Source of the DNA: Nematostella vectensis
Taxonomy: Eukaryota; Cnidaria; Anthozoa; Actiniaria; Edwardsiidae
Length of the DNA: 64,000 bases
NCBI RefSeq assembly: GCF_932526225.1
Contig: NC_064039.1
Coordinates: forward strand, 3,361,001-3,425,000
Direction: 5' to 3'
The notes below the pieces were generated by a model, which did not search any database, was not told where the DNA came from, and worked only from the letters and a program-made list of their open reading frames with translations. Positions 44,039 to 54,973 of the stretch are shown here, piece by piece (the first letter of the stretch is position 1; every line of letters begins with the position of its first letter). Both the position numbers and the translations under genes were made by a program.

Positions 44039-47000
44039 TCAAAATTCATCGTGGAAGGTTTGGCCAAATTGCGTGGCGTAGCTTCCAGCAAAAAACTCGT
44101 GACTTGTCACTATTTCGTCTGCGCTGAGCTTTCCGTCCTGGAAAAAAAAAGGATAGAAATACAGTTAGAGAAACTCTAGCAGCTGCCATGCCATTTTCTC
44201 ATCCTAGCAAAATGCTATGGGTGTTTATTTTCAATTGAATTTCTCAATTTGTCTTCCAATATTGAGGGAAAGAAATATTGAAAATGGAAGCAAAGACAAT
44301 GGTGTGGCTTTTTTTTAACTTTGGAGATGGGTAAGTATGGAATAGTAGGCAACTTGTGCTTAGAGATCACGTGACTTTTTGGGTGGAAAACTTGCGCGCG
44401 CACCGGCTTTTAGCGACAAATAACAACAACAAACATCAACTTATTCAGCGCTAACGAATCAGTTTCTTTGTCAAAAGGGGTGTATTTTCATTGAATAATT
44501 TTATCTTTTCGTCGTTCTCTGGCTTGAACGGACCAATAATTACTGTGTTTATTTTGGCTTGAATTTGCCGCTCTAAAAAAAGTCACGTGATTTCCTCGTG
44601 AAATGTCCCCTAAAGATGACAGTGCTGAATAACGTATGCGCATGCGCGTGCTCTGGCGAAAACAAGCACAATCGTAGTGTTGAATCGTTCGAGAAAAGGT
44701 ACGAAAGGCTGACTTCAGTCGCTGATTTGACTAACTGTACAGCATTTAAACCATACTGTACAAAAGATGACAGATTTGTGTGATAATGAGGGAGTCATAA
44801 AGAAAATTATAACCTTAGGTTTGGTGTAGTTTTCTTAGCATTCGCCAAAATGTGACAGTTCGCCGGTAAAAAGCCGCCATTTCAAAACAAAAAGGCTGGT
44901 TTAACCGCGCGGTACTGGAACTAGTCTTGCGTTTTTCAGCACTGGCCCTAAAGATAGGTTCGGTTCAAACAGTGAAAATAATGAGGCAAGAAACCTACAC
45001 TTACTGAGGAAGGTATTATGCAAAAGCACTCGTCATCTCTAGTCAGGAAATACTCAAAATGCTCAATTTTACTGACAACAGGGAGGTACAGTACAGTAAA
45101 CCTCCATGTAACGGACACCTCCGAAAAGGTGCCCGGTGTATAAAGGCGCTGACTGGAAAGTTTTGAATCGGGACTTTAAAAGGTGTCCATTATATACAGT
45201 GTGTTGGTCAAATAGAGGTCCGTTATATACCGGGTGTTCCCCTAAAGTATGTCCGTTGTATAAAGGGTGTTCGCCTATTGGAGGTCCGTTATATACAGGG
45301 TGCTCGCCTAATGGAGGTCCGTTATATACAGGGTGTTCGCCTAATGGAGATCCGTTATATACAGGGCGCTCGCCTAATAGAGGTCCGTTATATACAGGGT
45401 GTTCGCCTAATGGATGTCCGTTATATACAGGGTGCTTGCCTAATAGCTGTCCGTTATATTGAAGTTCATCGTGTATCCCTATGTTTTGTGCCTCTCACTG
45501 GTCCACTGCGTGACCCTACATACCCCGTTTAGATCAGCGTGTTCTATTAAATGTTGTGCTTCCTCGAGGGCCTTGTTGAAGTTTTTGGGTCGACGCCAGT
45601 CTTCGACTTCTTTCTAATAAAACAAGAGACAAAATTGACCTCTGTCGGCCACAACACAGGGAAGAGAAATTTTGTACCAGCCTAGTCCTAGGCGCTTATA
45701 CTTCGGGTTTCTGGTGCTCGCAAATAAACCGTGAGGATGCGTGGGGTCTTGGACTGGCTGAATGATTTCCTGTGACGCCGGCTCTTACCAACCACAGGAG
45801 ACCCGATCAAACCGGGGGATATCGCCCTGGCACCATTTTGACCTTTATTTCATCGCCTTTCAAAGACAAGGTAAGCAGAAAAAGCTATCCTTACTGTTGT
45901 TGTTATAATCCTATTGTTATAATAAACGTTGTTGTTTGCTTTTATTGTTTAGTGCGGTACCCAAATTTAGACTTGTATTTAACTTACCAAGTCAAGTTTG
46001 CCGTCTTTGTTTTGATCATGCTTTTCTTCAAAGTCCCTTTTGTCCATAATGTGGAAGTCAGGCATATCGAGCCAGTCTATGAGAGAAATAGTGGTGCATA
46101 GCTACTTCCTCGCACTCCAGGCGCTTGGCAAGTATTTGCTGAAGGTGTGGGGTGGGTGTGTTGTTGGGCAGCCTTAGAGATGTCATACGCAATAATTTTT
46201 GGTTAGGTTTAAAGATGTCATATATAAAGCAAGTCTATTAGAAGGTTTGGTTATTTAAAAAAAAGATGAGACTCCTACGCCCACCCTACTCAACGCGTCG
46301 GCCCTGTTTCATCGAGGTAATTTAAAGGAAATTAAATAAATTAAATTAGCTGCATCTTACATTTGACAAAGTGGTTTCGTATGTGTCTTATACCTAAATA
46401 CTCTTGGAGGCTCAGAAAGCCGTCTTTGTCTTTGTCCCCTTCAAGCATGACTTTCTAAAATAAATACAAAATAGAATGCGACTCAATCGTATAGTCTACC
46501 TTTCTCTACCCTCAGGGGACATCCTTCACCTCCCTTCAGGGGACTTCCGTACCCTTCACCTCCCCTCAAGGGACATCCTTCACCTCCCCTCAAGGGACAT
46601 CCTTCACCTCCCCTCAGGGGACATCCTTACCCTTCACCTCCCCTTAGGGGGCATCCGTACCCTTCACCCCTCAGGGTAAATCTGTTCATTTATCTACTTG
46701 ACTAGCGCCCGTTATTTGTCGTTCTTTCGTTGCGCGGGGGATTCAGTCGAGTTGATAAGCGAACAGCATGCTGGGACGATTTGAGGGGATGCAATTCAAC
46801 ATGGCGTCGAACGATGTTGATGGTGCTGATTTTGTAAATTTGACTATGAAGATATTCCGGGAGAAAAATGCAAAACCTAACATTTTCTATCTTTAATAAA
46901 GTATCACATCAACATGTTGGATCGGTTATTCCGATAAGCACATTAAATAAAAATAAAATAACCTCTCTGTCTACGAGCCCACCATCAGCGTCAGCAGCCA

Positions 47001-50000
47001 AACGTTAGCTTCACATGCGCAACTCCTATTCAGACTCAAAGGTTCATGGAAATCGTTTTTACGAGGACGATGAGTTTCGGGATGGCCCCGAACTCTCGAA
47101 TGCCATCCGAGCGCTTCCGAGAAAAAAATATATGGAGGTACTCATTGTCCTCACTTACCATTGCTATGTAAGGAATCATGACCTCATGTTCCTTGGGATG
47201 ATGGAGGTACTCATTCTCCTCACTTACCATTGCTATGTAAGGAATCATGACCTCATGTTCCTTGGGATGATGGAGGTACTCATACTGCTCACTTACCATT
47301 GCTATGTAAGGAATCATGACCTCGTGTTCCTTGGGATGATGGAGGTACTCATTCTCCTCACTTACCATTGCTATGTAAGGAATCATGACCTCATGTTCCT
47401 TGGGATGATGGAGGTACTCATTCTCCTCACTTACCATTGCTATTTAAGGAATCATGATCTCATGTTCCTTGGGATGATGGAGGTACTCATTCTCCTCACT
47501 TACCATTGCTATGTAAGGAATCATGACCTCATGTTCCTTGGGATGATGGAGGTACTCATTCTCCTCACTTACCATTGCTATGTAAGGAATCATGACCTCA
47601 TGTTCCTTGGGATGATGGAGGTACTCATACTCCTCACTTACCATTGCTATGTAAGGAATCATGACCTCATGTTCCTTGGGATGATGGAGGTACTCATTCT
47701 CCTCACTTACCATTGCTATGTAAGGAATCATGACCTCATGTTCCTTGGGATGATGGAGGTACTCATACTCCTCACTTACCATTGCTATGTAAGGAATCAT
47801 GACCTCATGTTCCTTGGGATGATGGAGGTACTCATTCTCCTCACTTACCATTGCTATGTAAGGAATCATGACCTCATGTTCCTTGGGATGATGGAGGTAC
47901 TCATTCTCCTCACTTACCATTGCTATGTAAGGAATCATGACCTCATGTTCCTTGGGATGATGGAAATACTCATACTCCTCACTTACCATTGCTATGTAAG
48001 GAATCATGACCTCATGTTCCTTGGGATGATGGAAATCCTCATTCTCCTCACTTACCATTGCTATGTAAGGAATCATGACCTCATGTTCCTTGGGATCATG
48101 GAGGTACTCATTCTCCTCACTTACCATTGCTATGTAAGGAATCATGACCTCATGTTCCTTGGGATGATGGAGGTACTCATTCTCCTCACTTACCATTGCT
48201 ATGTAAGGAATCATGACCTCATGTTCCTTGGGATGATGGAGGTACTCATACTCCTCACTTACCATTGCTATGTAAGGAATCATGACCTCATGTTCCTTGG
48301 GATGATGGAGGTACTCATTCTCCTCACTTACCATTGCTATGTAAGGAATCATGACCTCATGTTCCTTGGGATGATGGAGGTACTCATTCTCCTCACTTAC
48401 CATTGCTATGTAAGGAATCATGACCTCATGTTCCTTGGGATGATGGAGGTACTCATTGTCCTCACTTACCATTGCTATGTAAGGAATCATGACCTCATGT
48501 TCCTTGGGATGATGGAGGTACTCATTCTCCTCACTTACCATTGCTATGTAAGGAATCATGACCTCATGTTCCTTGGGATGATGGAGGTACTCATACTCCT
48601 CACTTACCATTGCTATGTAAGGAATCATGACCTCATGTTCCTTGGGATGATGGAGGTACTCATTGTCCTCACTTACCATTGCTATGTAAGGAATCATGAC
48701 CTCATGTTCCTTGGGATGATGGAGGTACTCATTCTCCTCACTTACCATTGCTATGTAAGGAATCATGACCTCATGTTCCTTGGGATGATGGAGGTACTCA
48801 TTCTCCTCACTTACCATTGCTATGTAAGGAATCATGACCTCATGTTCCTTGGGATGATGGAAATACTCATACTCCTCGCGCGTGAGTCTGCTATCCTTAT
48901 CCTGGTCAGCGTACTTCCATTTTCTTCTGTCATCTTCTATGTAATCTTTTAAATTATTTCGTTCCCATTTCTTGTTAATATCTGAAGGATATTTAGGAGA
49001 CGTTGTTATGTATTTAAGATACTGGCGATGCCCAATAAAATTCTTAGATTGTTCGTATTCATTAGACGAGGGCACTAGCTCTGTGGTACCATCCCCCTAA
49101 GACAGTACCCGCACATACTAGCACGCATACTGAAGACCCCGTGGTACCCCGCCCCCCCCCCCCCCCCTCCCGTCGTGCCATCCTCGGTGACGGGGATTAA
49201 CGAGACATGCTATCTGTACCTTCATCGGTAAATCCATAAGTTCTCATCATGAATTCTTTCCACGTGGCGTGATTGTCGTTGTTAAAATCCATGTCTCTAA
49301 ATATGGCGTCTACGTCTTCTTCGACTTCCCATTTCTTCATTTTGTGCCGGATCCAGATTTCTAGTTCGGCTTCCTCTACAAATCCATCTTTGTTGATGTC
49401 AATTCGTGGAACCAGCATTCTGTGGATCATTTAGAATCATGGCTGAAGCACACACAAAAAAATCCCCCATCCAAGCTTTTTAACGACCGCTTTGCATGCT
49501 CTAAATGTCAAACTTCGTGAATGAATGATTAATTACTTAACCATAAATCAATTTATTGTTCGTGTTTTCCTTATGCGAACCTTTTTCATTTACACGTATA
49601 GTTTTTTTGTGTGTAAACAGGTAAGAACAGATGCGAATTCTTTATTCAGCATTCAAATGAAGCATGGATACATTTCTCTGTTCTATGAAGCATCTTATAG
49701 AATGCGCAGTAAGATGACCATAAGATCATTACTTCTGCCACCTCCCTTTGCTTCCTACTTGTACTACACAAGACTGAACAAAAGGCATGACCATAAGAGC
49801 ATTACTTGTGCCATCTCCCTTTGCTTTCTATTTGTACTAGCGCAAGACTGAACAAAAGGCTACCCTGGAACAACCAGAAGGGGTCATCTGTAACCATGAC
49901 AACGGACGAGCGATCCGCCTCTCTAACTGGTGGCCTGGGATTGAGTTACTCAGCTGTGATCTGGGCAAATAACCTATGTTTAATGATGAAGAACCAATTA

Positions 50001-50496
50001 CTAGAAATTAATCTCGTGGGATTCATTCTATGGAGTACGTAGCACCTGTATTTTAGCGTGAAATTGTAAAGAGTCGCAATTTTTCTTTTAATAGCTTTCG
50101 GACATTCGAAATCTTAAATAGAGAGGATTGGACTTCAAACTTTAAAAGTTTAAACTCCTCCATTTGTTTTAATTAAATAAAATAAAAATGTTTTAACAAC
50201 TGAATTTACCCCTTTTTTATAAGAAATGATAATGCCAAGATACTTTCAGTTTCATCTGCAAATAAATCAGACGTTAAAATCACCCACATAGAAACGTCTC
50301 ACCTGAGTCGCCTGCGCGCTTCCTCTGGACTCAGATTCTCGAACTCTTTTGCCATCTCCTCACCTAGAAAGGCTACATGATCATCATGCGCGCTGTGCAT
50401 TTTCCCGCCGCCCATATCGTGCAAAGACTCGACACTTGAATACACCGATCTCACCAAGACCACCGCGAAGATGACGGACGCTGTACACTGTACCAT
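44039..50496 (-). CDS. CREC family EF-hand protein (calumenin/reticulocalbin-like), 7 coding exons, 332 aa
   Basis: A Ca2+-binding protein of the ER/secretory lumen. Exons in gene order: 50496-50303, 49419-49220, 49080-48815, 46454-46394, 46076-45988, 45613-45524, 44137-44039; phases agree and the total is 333 codons with the stop. The N-terminal signal peptide (MVQCTASVIFAVVLVRSVYS) is followed by HDDHVAFLGEEMAKEFENLS, as in calumenin. Six EF-hand loops: DINKDGFVEEAE, DFNNDNHATWKE, DQDKDSRLTREE, DKDKDGFLSLQE, DQNKDGKLDLKE, DLNGDGKLSADE. The C terminus is HDEF, the ER-retrieval signal of calumenins. EF2 has Asn at the usual Gly and EF3 has Ser there. Exon 3 ends ATG|GTAAGT at 48815 and that junction is repeated about 25 times into intron 3. 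It is transcribed against the Kv gene. Confidence 0.93.
45150..45470 (+). repeat. 33-bp minisatellite in CREC intron 6
   Basis: About nine units of the type GGTCCGTTATATACAGGGTG + TTCGCCTAATGGA. The 33-bp period keeps frames open on the plus strand, which are not genes. There is no relation to the neighbouring exon ends. Confidence 0.92.
46496..46680 (+). repeat. ~24-bp minisatellite in CREC intron 3
   Basis: About seven units of CCTCAGGGGACATCCTTCAC-type sequence, alternating 24 bp with longer forms containing TACCC. It lies just before the acceptor of exon 4 on the gene strand. Confidence 0.88.
47137..48860 (-). repeat. 69-bp minisatellite copying the CREC exon 3/intron 3 donor
   Basis: About 25 highly similar copies. 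On the gene strand a unit is 54 bp of exon 3 end (codons for EYLHHPKEHEVMIPYIAM) plus GTAAGTGAGGAGAAT. Every complete copy checked carries a full consensus donor GCAATG|GTAAGT. The period is 23 codons, so the exon frame stays open through some 19 copies until a TAA in the copy near 47443. Long frames on both strands across it are explained by this. Confidence 0.96.
49714..49861 (+). repeat. Two-copy 74-bp tandem duplication in CREC intron 1
   Basis: ATGACCATAAGATCATTACT...AAGACTGAACAAAAGGC is followed directly by a second copy with few changes. Confidence 0.85.
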
Positions 50497-50649
50497 ATCG
50501 TTAAGAGCTCGTTTACGTGGAATGAATCGTAAAGGAGTTTTTAAGTGTCAATGACTGGTTGAGTGTTTAGCCGCTTGACCGTGTGTCTTATGGTCCTTTG
50601 GCCACGTCTGTCGCGCATGCGTGGGACGTGCTTATGTTTTGTTAGTGTT

Positions 50650-50760
50650 GCGTGACACTGCCGTGATGCGTGACATTAGCGTGTTGCGTGATATAGCGTG
50701 ATGCGTGACACTAGCGTGATGCGTGGCACTAGCGTGATGCGTGACACTAGCGTGATGCCC
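50650..50760 (+). repeat. ~21-bp repeat (CACTAGCGTGATGCGTGA) in CREC 5' flank
   Basis: Five to six units with GCGTGATGCGTGACACTA. It starts about 150 bp upstream of the CREC start codon, so it is close to the promoter. Confidence 0.85.
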
Positions 50761-50917
50761 GCTGACGCCGGGAATCCTAACAGCGAGGAGAATAGCATCA
50801 TAATTTAAGGATTGTGTTAAACATCCTTTTGCAATATATTGTCCAAAATAGAGTCTTTTGTTGCGAGTTCTGGGGGGGAGGGGAGGGGCGATTTCCTTAC
50901 TTCATTTTTAGTCCTTC

Positions 50918-51929
50918 TTTTAACACATTGACCCCTGAACCGGCCTGTACCGGCTTTGGGAAGTACCCACAACCCAAAAAATTCATAAATTCAAAATAAA
51001 CACAACAAGATGAAGATACTCAGGCATCAGTCTAAGGGATAAATGGTCTTGCAGATATGCATCCAACCAAGGTGTTGGCATCTACTCTTAAGCCAAATAA
51101 TAGCACAGGTTCTTTGACAAATCTCAAATCGAACAAGGAGAGAAAAGCAGAATCACCCCTCTCAATAAAACGCTCAAAATACCACACAAGGGAGAGAAAT
51201 CAGCAAACACAGCTCAAGACACAAATAGATACCTTTATTCTGATCCTCCAGGTACATTTCCTTGGCCTCAAAACACAATGTTCATTCCTTGAAGGATTGT
51301 ACAACCACGAAAATATCTTTACGTATTGCAAAGCATTATGGGAGATCCAGGGGAAAATTCACGAGGGGAGGGCCAGTCAACACTCCTCTCCCCAAAGTCA
51401 GATGGTTTTTTATAAGTCTTTTCACCCCAAAGCCAAACAAATCAATTCCAGGCCATACAGACCCAGAATAGCAGTGTAAACAATTTTGCAATCAATTTGG
51501 TTTCAGAAAAGACACCATTTAGGAGAGCTGTGGTGATTCATTAGAAAATTATTTTCTCATCCGGGCAAAGCCAAACAAGAAAAAATCATCATGAATCCAC
51601 CTTTGCTTGCAAATATCCATAAGCAAAGCACTCAATTATGCCCCAAAAGACTTCATGATGTCCTGAGACACTCTCCTAATATGCTCATAGCTGTATTTTT
51701 GATGAAAAATACAAGCAACCATCAACTTGTGCTGGCTTCAGCACATCGACGAGGGATTAAAAGTGGGGACCGCAAAGCACTGTTGGAAAGCTTGGATACC
51801 GCTGACTAGGTGCAGCTGTGTTTGACTTTGACGGGCTGTATAAAACTCAGAATAGGGGGGGAGGTATCTGTTTTCAGTCTGTTTTTTGTAAATTCAGCTC
51901 CAAAAAGGCCAGGAGTCAATGGGTTAAAG
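50918..51929. mobile_element. Non-autonomous DNA transposon candidate with terminal inverted repeats
   Basis: The left end TTTTAACACATTGACCCCTG-AACCGGCC matches the inverted right end CTTTAACCCATTGACTCCTG-GCC with a few mismatches. The 1-kb interior has open frames of 140 and 72 codons (51057-51479, 51591-51809) that I do not recognise and that show no transposase motif. Target duplications were not clear. Confidence 0.5.
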
Positions 51930-54553
51930 TCATCCAGGCTCCCCCACAGAAAGTTTTAGTCTTAGCAAGCTAATGTACAAGATAAGTATTAACAAGAGTC
52001 TCTTAGTATTAAGAATCCTGTTTACGAATCTTGTAAAGTTAAAACAAAATCCAAAACTCCGAGAAAAAGTCGGAGGTGGGTGAGTGACAATCGAAAAAAA
52101 AAAAGAAAATTGAAAAAATAGAATTAGCTGCTCTATATTTTCGCGCCACGTTGTCGGAAAGAGCGACGTAAGGTGCCGTATGTCTTTGTTTCGCCATCAA
52201 AATCAATGGCTGTCGTTTTACTAAATGGTCTAGAAGAGCCTGGGACGAGCCTGCGGAATACCTCATTCCTCCACCCAGGGGGGTTGGTGGTTTTGGGACA
52301 CCTGTTTTTTCTCAGAGTTTAAGTTTTTTTACGCAGGGCTATATGCTCGACAGTCAGGAAAGGTACTCAATGGACCCAGGGATGTGTCGACCTAGTGAAT
52401 TTAAAATATTCTTTATTTGTTGAGAAAGGGGACTTTGTATCGGCGGGGTACTAGGGTTTACTAGCCTTGATTTCCAGCTCTTTTCTGTGAGCCTGCCTGG
52501 AAAAGAGCCTACGGGTTTACGCCTCGGCTTCGGAGGAGTTCATTTTTCCTTATCAGCGGCAATCGCACCAGTTCCGGCACCATCCGGCGGGCCAACGGAA
52601 CGTCAACCGACAAAAGACAAATGGTATAATTCAATAAGCGTATTTAACAGACCATCCACTCTTAATTGTCAGTTACAGCATCGAAGAAGCTTCCAGTAGA
52701 CACACTGCTCTTACAATTTTGAAATTTTTTTTTGCGTATTCCCTTTAAACAGGGGCGGATGGTGGTACCTGCACGTTTCACGAGTTTCAAAAAATCGGAA
52801 ATCACGTTTCACGATCAACTGATAAACTGACGACAAGGATCAATCTTTACTCGGAAATCACGATTCACGATTTTTTTTAAAAAGAGCATAGATCAGAATT
52901 CACGATTTCTAAAGAGCATAGATCACGATTCACGCTCATCAACTTTCATCATTCACGAATCCCGGTGAAGGTAGCAATCACGGATCACGGTTTTCAATTT
53001 GTCCTTTTCACGATTCACGATAAACAAAAAAGGCCGTTAACGGATAACAAAAATAACCCTTACTTCCCCTGATTTAAACTTATTGGAGATTGTTAAGTAA
53101 TTGACCGGAAGTAAACTGATGCGATAGCCGCTTCAAATGTTGTTGTTATTGATCTTTTATGTGATTGTCTTCTACAATCTAATTGTGTATAAATACTTTT
53201 ATATGTTCCTATATTAAGTACATCCATAAGAGCATTTTCATCATTCATCCATTCTTTCAATTGCAGACCGCCGTTCACCAACCACTAATGGCTTGCGTCA
53301 CCCTACAACATAAAATTTAGCTCGTTTAACAATAAAAGTTATGGCTAAACATCCTGTTAAAAAGAGTTTGAAATGTGTAAATTTGGAGAGAAAAAAAAGC
53401 TGAAAGAAGAAGCAAGATTGTTACTGCTCAAAATCCACAGTTCTCGCTAATAGCAAATGTACTGTTTTTCACTTTAGATCAGATTTAGTTACAGCCTTAT
53501 GGGCACAGTAGTGCTTTCTTGAATTCACTGTTTCATCGACGTCTCATTGTTACAGCAATTTGCTTGTAGCGCTTCACGTACCTTTAAAAATTAGGTCAAA
53601 AGTCTACAGAAAACACAATACCCGGATAAATTATTTATGCCTGCTTTCGACAGCTATTTTACATTTTTTTTTTAAATTAAAAGTGCACCCATTTTATTAT
53701 TGGGAAAAGTGGAAGTACGAGAACGCCCCCCCCCCCCCCCCCCCCACCACCACCACCAACCTTTTGCCACAAAAAAAGCCGTTCAGGCAAATGTTTTTGG
53801 AGTTTGCATATAACTTGTCAACAAAAAGGCCGTAGCTACGACAAGTTGTATGATATAGCGTTTCATTGTTAAAGCAGTTTGCTTATAGGGCTTAATACAA
53901 TAGTTAATTAATTGTTGCAATAATAACAAATTGTTTAAAACTGTTGTTTTTTTCTACCTATCTTGATTTTTTTTTAAATAAACTATACTTCTTCAAACTA
54001 CTTTCTTGGAACTATCATCTACCTGGGCGTTTACGGAAGGACGTAATCTTTATTCCCGTCCGCTTCTAAATGTTCTTTACTCAAATATAAAGGTATATAA
54101 AACAAACTTTTATTGTGGAATTCTTTTAGTTGCCAGCGATTATACCTCATCATATATTATTTTAGTTTAAAGTGATTATACGACGTCTGTCCCTTTATAA
54201 TATACCATTTTCCTCTCTAGCTCGTACTTGAAAATCTATCAAAACAAAAACATATGACGTCGTAAAAGTTAAAATAGATAAAACAGGTAATATTACATAT
54301 TTCCGAGGCGTTTCTAGTGTCGTACTAAAAAAATAAAACGACGGCAACATAGCACAGCATTAGGATGGCTTCAGCAGAAGCGGGAATACCGGCGTTGAAT
54401 TGAAACTAGCCTGGTGTGTAAGCTTGCTAAAAATACAAAATGAGTAACAGAACTGTAACATTAAGGGTATTTAAGCATTTTAGAAGTAACATACGTCAAT
54501 ATTTCACAAAGACTCGTGCCATTTAGTCTAGCGCCATCTTTCTCTTCGAGGAA

Positions 54554-54973
54554 ATGCATTATATCATTATTTTGATATCATTGTTGTTATTACAAATCCA
54601 TGGTCGACCAGTCAACGAACAAATTAGCGTTCATACTCGAACTACCACAAATAAAGAAAGAAACAGTGCTGGATTGCCCTTTGCCATTCAAAGCCAGCCA
54701 GAAAACGAGACACGAAGCGAACAAGTGGAAATCCATACGAATCGTCATCTGTCAAACGTTACACTCCCCAGAAGTGATCGCAGCGCGTCCAAGGCCTGTG
54801 TCGAAGAAGTGTACATCGTGCACGTGGATGGCCAGAAATTCACATATTTCAAATGCCTCGACTACGACAACCTAAACTGCAACGAAAGAAACAGCAAATG
54901 TACGTCTTTACCTGGATCTATTGAAATAGGTCAGCCCAATTACTTCGAGGATTGTCAGTGTGAAAATGGCTAA
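54554..54973 (+). CDS. Small secreted six-Cys protein, family member 1 (139 aa)
   Basis: Unrecognised secreted protein. The signal peptide is MHYIIILISLLLLQIHG, with cleavage likely before RPV. A polar, N-glycosylatable stretch follows (NET and NVT sites), then a compact C-terminal domain with cysteines spaced C-x18-C-x7-C-x6-C-x17-C-x-C, ending CQCENG. The spacing and the terminal CxC match the genes at 60063-60760 and 62815 onwards. A terminal CxC after four spaced Cys is also the layout of cystine-knot growth factors and cytokines (NGF/Spaetzle/IL-17 type), so an extracellular ligand is a reasonable guess, but sequence similarity to those is too weak to name it. A venom-type or structural peptide is an alternative. 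Here the coding region is a single exon. Confidence 0.72.
   Translation: MHYIIILISLLLLQIHGRPVNEQISVHTRTTTNKERNSAGLPFAIQSQPENETRSEQVEIHTNRHLSNVTLPRSDRSASKACVEEVYIVHVDGQKFTYFKCLDYDNLNCNERNSKCTSLPGSIEIGQPNYFEDCQCENG

Larger units (their letters stand above)
50497..54553. other. Gene-poor region between CREC gene and first secreted Cys-rich gene
   Basis: It contains the CREC 5' flank with a 21-bp repeat, a transposon-like element of about 1 kb, and a stretch with repeated TCACGATTCACGA-like words (52780-53030). No other gene is supported. Confidence 0.55.

Noticed and set aside
46813-46895. Short frame beginning with a good start context (ATGGCGTCGAACG)
   Set aside because: It is only 31 codons, lies within CREC intron 3 on the opposite strand, and has no supporting homology.
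46963-46999. Possible extra CREC exon with an EF-hand-like reading (ADADGGLVDRE) and a donor
   Set aside because: There is no AG acceptor in frame (a TAA lies just upstream), and joining exon 3 directly to the exon at 46454 gives the same length as calumenin in this segment, so the similarity is chance.
47015-48952. 645-codon plus-strand frame with 23-residue repeats
   Set aside because: It is the antisense reading of the 69-bp array; the real gene is on the minus strand, and the period being a multiple of three keeps other frames open.
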